Below are positions 20,301 through 24,012 of a stretch of 24,012 nt of DNA, piece by piece; position 1 is the stretch's first letter; every line of letters begins with the position of its first letter. The stretch is from Clostridiales bacterium. Its GTDB lineage: Bacteria > Bacillota > Clostridia > Oscillospirales > Oscillospiraceae. A model generated the notes under the pieces. The model searched no databases and was not told the origin of the DNA. It worked only from the letters and a program-made list of their open reading frames with translations. Made by a program: the position numbers and the translations under genes. The DNA lies in contig DYBL01000022.1 of assembly GCA_019418625.1 (NCBI GenBank), positions 1 through 24,012 of the forward strand, read 5' to 3'.

Positions 20301-20313
20301 TACAGTGCACGAA

Positions 20314-20497
20314 AATTTACAAACATTTCATGACAATAAGAACCAGGAGATTGATCTCATTTCATGTAGTACAGCCTCTTTGCATGACCTTTTCGACCTT
20401 TTGTGCATAATTACCTCGATTTTGCTGAATCAGATAGCATCGCCCATAATGAAATGACACGATGTGGATTATATAGAAAAGACGCGAAATACAGCTG
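20314..20497. other. Degenerate A/T-rich stretch, no gene recognised
   Basis: All frames are short or interrupted. An inverted repeat of CATTTCAT (near 20357) and ATGAAATG (near 20449) is present. This is probably decayed element DNA. Confidence 0.35.
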
Positions 20498-20623
20498 GTG
20501 CTTAGGAGCAAGTATAACAAGCTCTGCAAGGGCTGCGTCCATCCCTGCAAGCAGAGTTTCCGGGCGGTGGTGGTGTCCTGCCCGCACTATCTTTCCCTCC
20601 GTTCCAAAAAGTGCGGGAATTAG
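20498..20623 (+). CDS. Possible short Cys-rich protein or gene fragment
   Basis: An open frame from GTG 20498 encodes 41 residues with a metal-site-like pattern: CKGCVHPCKQSFRAVVVSCPHY, that is CX2CX3C, then 12 residues, then CPHY (split here as CKGCVHPCKQ and SCPHY). Similar small Cys-rich frames accompany clostridial mobile elements. No ribosome site precedes the GTG, and the frame is closed by a stop shortly upstream, so it may be the 3' remnant of a longer gene. Function unknown. Confidence 0.35.
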   Translation: MLRSKYNKLCKGCVHPCKQSFRAVVVSCPHYLSLRSKKCGN

Positions 20624-20750
20624 GGTTCAAAATAGGCGAAGAAACCGCCTGTAGTGGCTTTTCCGTGTAAGGGCAGTATGATTTCCTATGTGGAGCGGCA
20701 GGGCGTTTCTGCATAGGAAAAACGCCGGATTTTCACCTTTTATCAAGCAA

Positions 20751-20808
20751 AATGGGAGCGTCAACATCGGATGCAGTTATCCGATGTTGGCGCTCCCATT
20801 CTTTTTTT
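20751..20808. terminator. Very long terminator hairpin
   Basis: A 22-bp stem (20751-20772 with 20779-20800; one G-T pair) is followed by seven T on plus. On minus it lies just after the XRE gene and is followed by a shorter T-run. It can end transcription from both sides. Confidence 0.88.
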
Positions 20809-20830
20809 GTTCTGGCTGCGTCGCAGTCGA

Positions 20831-21061
20831 TTAGTCATCCTCTAACAGCTTGGAGGGCGAGATTTTCAGCACTTGGGCGATCTTGAACAGTGTTTCAAGA
20901 GATACGCCACGGATCGTACCCGTCCCTTCTACCTGACCAACGAAGTTGACACTTTTCCCGATCCTCTCCGCAAGGACCTCCTGTGTCAGCCCCGCCTTTT
21001 TCCTGTAATATGCGATCTTCAAGCCCAGAGTGATATAGCGTTCTGGAAACTCCGTCTGCAT
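20831..21061 (-). CDS. XRE-family transcriptional regulator
   Basis: The 76-residue protein is a single HTH domain: ITLGLKIAYYRKKAGLTQEVLAERIGKSVNFVGQVEG, then GVSLETLFKIAQVLKISPSKLLEDD. It is typical of small regulators on mobile elements. It is divergent from the SLOG-type gene with overlapping promoters and shared repeats, suggesting it controls both. Its AGGAGGTG ribosome site lies in the loop of a perfect 8-bp palindrome that runs up to the A of the start codon. Confidence 0.93.
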   Translation of the reverse strand: MQTEFPERYITLGLKIAYYRKKAGLTQEVLAERIGKSVNFVGQVEGTGTIRGVSLETLFKIAQVLKISPSKLLEDD

Positions 21062-21081
21062 AATATCACCTCCTGATATTA
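21061..21081 (-). promoter_or_regulatory. Palindrome enclosing the XRE ribosome binding site
   Basis: TAATATCA and TGATATTA form perfect arms around GGAGG as read on the minus strand. In RNA the ribosome site would be a hairpin loop; in DNA the same palindrome could be an operator. Confidence 0.6.
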
Positions 21082-21116
21082 TGCTACCAACAAAGCAGGT
21101 AAATTATAATTGAAAC

Positions 21117-21145
21117 AAATTAGAGGATTATTTACTTTAAGTCAA
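21117..21145 (-). promoter_or_regulatory. Promoter of the XRE gene
   Basis: On the minus strand TTGACT (complement of 21140-21145), a 17-bp spacer and TAATTT (complement of 21117-21122). Confidence 0.6.
21126..21138 (+). repeat. 13-bp direct repeat in the XRE/SLOG control region (copy 1)
   Basis: GATTATTTACTTT occurs here over the -35 box of the SLOG promoter and again at 21168-21180, 42 bp away (four helical turns). These are candidate regulator sites. Confidence 0.6.
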
Positions 21146-21159
21146 TATATGCATATAAT
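21131..21159 (+). promoter_or_regulatory. Promoter of the SLOG-type gene
   Basis: TTTACT (21131-21136), a 17-bp spacer and a perfect TATAAT (21154-21159). It overlaps the opposite XRE promoter. Confidence 0.75.
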
Positions 21160-21167
21160 GAGAAGTA

Positions 21168-21180
21168 GATTATTTACTTT
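21168..21180 (+). repeat. 13-bp direct repeat in the XRE/SLOG control region (copy 2)
   Basis: This is the second GATTATTTACTTT, located just after the expected SLOG transcription start. CTTTGTTGG (21177-21185) at its end is also an inverted copy of CCAACAAAG at 21087-21095. Confidence 0.6.
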
Positions 21181-21218
21181 GTTGGAGAGGCTGGCTTGAA
21201 AATGGCGAAGATAAAACC

Positions 21219-21671
21219 GTGAACATATTTACCGTTAGTTTTTTTGGACACCGGATCATCCCGGAGTTTCGTGAGGCGGAGGATCGTGTGGAGGCGCTGG
21301 TTCATGCGCTGCTTTTGGAAAAGGAGTATGTGGAGTTCCTGGTCGGACGGGACGGAGATTTTGACCAGATCGTTTCCTCCACTGTCAAACGCCAGCAGCG
21401 GCTTGTTCGGGATGACAACAGTTCCTTGATTTGGATACTGCCATATCCCACGGCGGAGCTGCGCAACAATATGGAAAACTTTGAAGCCTATTATGATGAA
21501 ATCGAAATATGCGGCAACGCGGCCAGCAGCCACCCGAAAGGTGCTTTCCAAATTCGCAATCGGCAGATGGTGAAGCGAAGCAATCTCGTTGTATTCTATG
21601 TGGATCATACAGGCGGTGGAGCTTATCAGACCATACGGAGTATCATTAAAGGATCTGAAAAGGTCTGCTGA
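21219..21671 (+). CDS. SLOG-superfamily (Rossmann-like) protein, short C-terminus
   Basis: The 150-residue protein begins TVSFFGHRII, close to the GHR nucleotide-loop of SLOG/DUF1273-type proteins. It continues with FLVGRDGDFDQIVSSTVKR, a conserved block in clostridial homologues, then LIWILPYPTAE, YYDEIEIC, NRQMVKRSNLVVFYVDHTGGGAYQT. This superfamily binds nucleotides or nucleotide-derived ligands; the function of this branch is not established. The start is a GTG inside the stop of a six-codon frame (ATG 21202, MAKIKP), without its own ribosome site, so coupled translation is likely. The protein ends soon after GGAYQT, earlier than I would expect for homologues. Confidence 0.75.
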   Translation: MNIFTVSFFGHRIIPEFREAEDRVEALVHALLLEKEYVEFLVGRDGDFDQIVSSTVKRQQRLVRDDNSSLIWILPYPTAELRNNMENFEAYYDEIEICGNAASSHPKGAFQIRNRQMVKRSNLVVFYVDHTGGGAYQTIRSIIKGSEKVC

Positions 21672-21690
21672 TGATACTCCGCATTTTTTT
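21636..21690 (+). terminator. Terminator overlapping the end of the SLOG gene
   Basis: CGGAGTATCAT (21636-21646) pairs perfectly with ATGATACTCCG (21671-21681) and is followed by seven T (21684-21690). The left arm is inside the coding sequence and the right arm starts in the stop codon. Confidence 0.7.
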
Positions 21691-21722
21691 ATTTCCAAGT
21701 TTATTATAGAGATCTGTGCGGG

Positions 21723-21750
21723 GGCGTAGCTTAATGCTACGCCTTTTCTC
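21723..21750. terminator. Short hairpin with T-rich tail
   Basis: GGCGTAGC and GCTACGCC (8-bp stem, loop TTAAT) are followed by TTTTCTC. The hairpin spans the stop codon of the reverse-strand fragment at 21737-21904, so its terminator role is uncertain. Confidence 0.5.
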
Positions 21751-21904
21751 GTTTCCAAAAGAATGTCCCGCTCGGGGATTTTCCGGCAATCCGGTACCTC
21801 AAAGGATCCAATGCAGTTTTGGTGATTCTGTTCTCCTTGACCGCAGGATAAACCTCGATGTACTGAATGAGCTCGGCAGCCGTGCGTTTGGTGATGGAGC
21901 TATT
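21737..21904 (-). pseudogene. C-terminal gene fragment, possibly of a serine recombinase
   Basis: The minus strand has an open frame of about 55 codons without a start, ending at TAG 21737-21739. Its translation includes SITKRTAAELIQYIEVYP and ENRITKTALDPLRYRIAG, then a basic end. The helix-plus-strand pattern resembles the tail of large serine recombinases (DUF4368-like region), but similarity is judged by eye and is weak. A stop lies directly upstream in frame. It is consistent with a decayed mobile element end. Confidence 0.3.
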
Positions 21905-21954
21905 TTAAAAAAAGCTTAAAATTTGTTAAAGCTGCCCGCAAATCGACGGGAATA

Positions 21955-21963
21955 TGCTATAAT
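21955..21963 (+). promoter_or_regulatory. Extended -10 promoter of the CPBP gene
   Basis: TGC directly before TATAAT (21958-21963) makes an extended -10 element; there is no good -35. A perfect GCGGCC-AA-GGCCGC palindrome (21977-21990) lies in the leader before the ribosome site. Confidence 0.6.
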
Positions 21964-22003
21964 TAGGCCAAATTTTGCGGCCAAGGCCGCATGGGAGGTT
22001 GTT

Positions 22004-22870
22004 ATGAACAAAAAGATTCCCCCGCTACACAGCTTGACATGGCTGTGGTGCAGCTTATTCGCATACAGCGTGCTGTTTGGGTTACTGCAAAAACTTTTGT
22101 CTTCTGTTCCCGGCTTGCCGGAGGGTATCGTGCTGCTCCTTAGCTGCGCGGTGGCATCGGCGATCCCCCTGCTCTGGTCCTCACTAGTGAGCGGCGAAGC
22201 CCCTCACTTCTCTTCCCAGAAGGCCTCTTTGGGCACGCTGGTTTTTCTCATAAGTGTGGCGCTGAGTGGAAATCTTGCCGTCATGGTACTTACTCCGGTT
22301 CTAGAGCGGGTGTGGAACCTGGTTGGCTTCACCGCCCAAGCGGCGGCAGTGGGAGAAGAAATCGCCACACCGCTGCTGGCAATATATATTTGTATAGTCG
22401 GTCCTGTCCTTGAGGAACTGATCTACCGAGGAGTGGTGCTGCGCCGCTTGCTGCCAGGGGGTGCGCGGCAGGCCATTTTACTGTCGGCCCTGTGCTTCGG
22501 GCTGATGCACCACGATCTCTATCAGGGGTTGTCCGCCTTCTGGTGCGGATTGATTTTCGGCTATGCGGCCCTGCACTACGGATTGGGGACGTCCATCGGA
22601 CTGCACATCGCCGGAAACAGCATTGCTGAGGCGCTGCCGCTACTGCGCCAGGCGGGCACTCCTGGTGCCCTGGCTATCCTGGCTCTGGTGTTTGTCTCGG
22701 TGGTGATCGCAGTGACAGGAGGGATCCGCCTGCTGCTGAAAAGACGGGGACGGAAGCGCGAGAGAAGTCAGGCCGGCGGGAGTAGCGGCGTGTGGAGCAA
22801 TCCCGCCCTGTGGATGCTGCTGGCCTTTGACACGGTTTATCTCGTTGTGGCCTCATTTACTCACCGCTGA
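22004..22870 (+). CDS. CPBP-family intramembrane metalloprotease
   Basis: The 288-residue protein has about eight membrane segments and the CPBP (CAAX protease/bacteriocin-processing, ABI) signature: motif 1 EELIYRGVVLRRL with the Glu pair and Arg, motif 2 FGLMHHDLYQG with a conserved His, and motif 3 GTSIGLHIAGNS with His and Asn. Family members cleave membrane peptides or give immunity to bacteriocins. No bacteriocin gene is visible nearby. GGGAGG five bases before ATG 22004 fixes the start; a frame opening at 21923 runs through the promoter. G/C content returns to the level of the chromosome here, so this is probably the first gene outside, or a later gain in, the element region. Confidence 0.9.
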   Translation: MNKKIPPLHSLTWLWCSLFAYSVLFGLLQKLLSSVPGLPEGIVLLLSCAVASAIPLLWSSLVSGEAPHFSSQKASLGTLVFLISVALSGNLAVMVLTPVLERVWNLVGFTAQAAAVGEEIATPLLAIYICIVGPVLEELIYRGVVLRRLLPGGARQAILLSALCFGLMHHDLYQGLSAFWCGLIFGYAALHYGLGTSIGLHIAGNSIAEALPLLRQAGTPGALAILALVFVSVVIAVTGGIRLLLKRRGRKRERSQAGGSSGVWSNPALWMLLAFDTVYLVVASFTHR

Positions 22871-23017
22871 AGTAGTATTTGGATAAAAGCCTTGCTTACA
22901 AGCCGTTGATATTACTGGATTTTCACAGATTCTTGAATGCCACTTGGACCATGCGCTATGCGCAGAAAGAAAAAAAGAATATACTAAATCTTGCTGGGGA
23001 AGGATACGGAGAAAAAG
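22871..23017. other. Intergenic stretch, no gene recognised
   Basis: A/T-richer DNA between the CPBP gene and the next terminator. Frames are short and interrupted, and no RNA gene or promoter stands out. Confidence 0.3.
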
Positions 23018-23055
23018 AATGAGCGCCATCATCTTTCGGTGATGGCGCTCATTTT
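23018..23055 (+). terminator. Terminator hairpin downstream of the CPBP gene
   Basis: A perfect 14-bp stem AATGAGCGCCATCA with TGATGGCGCTCATT (loop TCTTTCGG), with TTTTC at the end and an A-rich left flank. It could work on both strands. Confidence 0.8.
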
Positions 23056-23074
23056 CAGTAGCAGTAGTAGGCGC

Positions 23075-23214
23075 TGTGGGAATGTGTGTAAACGGTCAAG
23101 GGGCGGAGCTGTGGGAAACGGTGTTTGCGGTCTGTGGGAAAGCTGGCAGCTTTTCCATCGGGCCGTGAATATCTGTTTTCCATCGGCGGAGCGGCCGTTT
23201 TCCACATTTCCATA
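23075..23214. repeat. Cluster of TGTGGGAA / TTTTCCA repeats
   Basis: Three TGTGGGAA copies (23075, 23110, 23133) are followed by three opposite-facing motifs: TTTTCCATCGG at 23151 and 23176, and TTTTCCACA at 23198. A short hairpin (AAAGCTG-G-CAGCTTT, about 23139-23153) lies at the centre. TTTTCCACA fits the relaxed DnaA-box consensus; TTTCCCACA (reverse of the others) fits less well. No believable gene covers this stretch. Confidence 0.6.
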
Positions 23215-23246
23215 GTGCAAAATCGCAGGAAGGCATCAATGGTGCA

Positions 23247-23275
23247 TTGCTTTTTCACGCGGGATAAGGTATACT
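23247..23275 (+). promoter_or_regulatory. Promoter of the broken membrane gene / methyltransferase operon
   Basis: TTGCTT (23247-23252), a 17-bp spacer and TATACT (23270-23275), about 60 bases before the GTG start. Confidence 0.75.
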
Positions 23276-23286
23276 GAATACATATC

Positions 23287-23304
23287 GGTTAGTTATTGCT
23301 AACC
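23287..23304. promoter_or_regulatory. 18-bp dyad operator downstream of the promoter
   Basis: GGTTAG-TTATTG-CTAACC is a perfect 6-bp-arm dyad just after the expected transcription start, a repressor position. The TTAG/CTAA arms recall DtxR-type metal regulators, but TetR or MarR sites cannot be excluded. Confidence 0.6.
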
Positions 23305-23337
23305 TTATGATTACTTACAAGTGAAAGGTGGATATAT

Positions 23338-23850
23338 GTGAATTGGACACGCACCATCCTGGACGGGATTGCCATGGCGGCCTATTTTAACCTGTTCGCC
23401 GCGGCGGTGGCGCTGTATAGGCCCCGGCTGATGTTTCCCTGCTATCCGCCCGCTATCATCAAGGCGGCAAAAGATCCGCCGACAAAGGCCGAAAATCGTT
23501 TTTACTGGCTTTGAATCTGCTTTGGGGAGTTGCTGCCCCTCCTCCTTTATGGTGCGGTCAGCACTGTGGAGGGCGGGACAACCGGCTTCTGGCGTTTGGC
23601 CCTGACGGGATATATCCAGTGGATGGTCGTCAATGTCTGTGATCTGCTTTTTCTGGACTTCTGGCTGATACAGAAAAAAGCAAAACGCCGTTTTATCATC
23701 TCAGGAACCGAAGGGCACCCAGGCTATGGGTTCAAAGCCTGGATGAAGGAATACGCTCTGCCGGAGCATCTGCTCCAGTGGCCGCTCTTGCTGTGCCCCC
23801 TCATGGCGGCGGCCCAGGCGGGATTGTGTCTGCTGCTGCAAAAAATTTGA
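23338..23850 (+). pseudogene. Membrane protein gene interrupted by one in-frame TGA
   Basis: From GTG 23338 (AAGGTGG seven bases upstream) one frame runs 171 codons to TGA 23848-23850, broken only by TGA at 23512-23514. The first part encodes WTRTILDGIAMAAYFNLFAA, a membrane segment, and ends NRFYWL. After the stop the same frame continues ICFGELLPLLLYGAVSTVEGG with further hydrophobic segments and a C-terminal membrane helix. Sequence on both sides is clearly one protein of four or so membrane segments, so a TGG (Trp) to TGA change is the simplest explanation. I do not recognise the family. A methyltransferase-like gene follows 19 bases later. Confidence 0.7.
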
Positions 23851-23869
23851 TCATAAGGAGATGGTTCAA

Positions 23870-24012
23870 ATGAAGCAAAATCAAGTCCAGCAAAAAGCGA
23901 TCCGCCTTGGAACGCATGGGGAGAATTACGGGAGCTGGATGTCAAACCCTGTTTTCTATGTGCTAGGCGCCCTTTTGGCGCTGTCTGTGGTACTGGCGGT
24001 GCTGTCATTTAC
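23870..24012 (+). CDS. Start of a probable membrane-anchored methyltransferase (partial)
   Basis: Only the first 47 codons are in the window. AAGGAG precedes ATG 23870. The protein begins with a polar stretch (KQNQVQQKAIRLGTHGENYG), then SWMSNPVFYVLGALLALSVV and on into a membrane helix. This N-terminal pattern (ENYGSWMSNPV before two helices) resembles clostridial class I SAM-dependent methyltransferases with an N-terminal membrane anchor, but the catalytic domain lies beyond the window, so the call rests on resemblance. It shares the promoter and dyad of the broken upstream gene. Confidence 0.45.
   Translation, partial: MKQNQVQQKAIRLGTHGENYGSWMSNPVFYVLGALLALSVVLAVLSF

Noticed and set aside
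22871..23017. A possible integrase-linked peptide fragment in the plus strand
   Set aside because: The frame is short, begins just after a stop and has no start codon; the resemblance was too vague to support.
22991..23220. Short open frames on both strands over the TGTGGGAA/TTTTCCA cluster
   Set aside because: No ribosome sites; translations simply mirror the repeat motif on both strands and match no recognisable family.
23512..23514. TGA as a selenocysteine codon
   Set aside because: The codon lies in a hydrophobic segment of a membrane protein, no redox motif surrounds it, and no obvious hairpin of the SECIS kind was seen directly after it. A Trp to stop change is simpler.

Overview
The window looks like chromosomal DNA of a gut clostridium of the Oscillospiraceae type (Flavonifractor, Lawsonibacter or Dysosmobacter relatives). 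The evidence is G/C-rich codon use, strong AGGAGG ribosome sites, consensus sigma-A promoters with 17-bp spacers, dense short operons closed by long hairpins, and a bilirubin-reductase operon. The genus cannot be fixed from this sequence alone.

Region 1 (1-8900) is housekeeping DNA. A minus-strand tRNA-Leu cluster (GAG, CAG, CAG) has a consensus promoter. It is followed by citrate synthase and a sirtuin on the minus strand, then a divergent ArsC/Spx-like protein, a YihY/BrkB membrane protein and a secreted EndA-type nuclease. A plus-strand operon of M29 aminopeptidase, gamma-carbonic anhydrase and AI-2E-family permease runs from one promoter to one terminator, which it shares with a convergent class-I glutamine amidotransferase-like hydrolase.

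Region 2 (8900-14900) holds regulatory and membrane functions. A small XRE repressor and a DUF3169 membrane protein are translationally coupled behind three evenly phased operators. A HAD-IIA phosphatase, a membrane-anchored glycerophosphodiesterase and a YjdF-like membrane protein form a tightly overlapping operon. On the other strand an ECF sigma factor is coupled to an RsgI-like anti-sigma protein with two PepSY domains and a poly-aspartate tail.

Region 3 (14880-16990) is the metabolic highlight. A MarR regulator, a short old-yellow-enzyme reductase with an HGDR motif at residues 164-167, and a flavodoxin-like protein match the bilQ-bilR-bilS organisation of the gut bilirubin reductase. 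Two MarR-type operators cover the promoter. A LysR regulator and two tandem GNAT acetyltransferases follow.

Region 4 (19141-about 21910) is A/T-richer and looks like the remains of an integrated element. It opens with the 3' half of a tRNA-Arg(CCT), from anticodon loop to CCA, which is a typical attachment-site footprint. It continues with an excisionase-like gene lacking an integrase, a DinJ-YafQ toxin-antitoxin pair, a short Cys-rich open frame, a divergent XRE/SLOG pair with overlapping promoters, and a possible recombinase tail.

Region 5 (21910-24012) holds a CPBP-family membrane protease, a repeat-rich intergenic stretch, a membrane protein gene broken by one in-frame TGA, and the start of a probable membrane-anchored methyltransferase. 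The last two sit behind a promoter with an adjacent 18-bp dyad.
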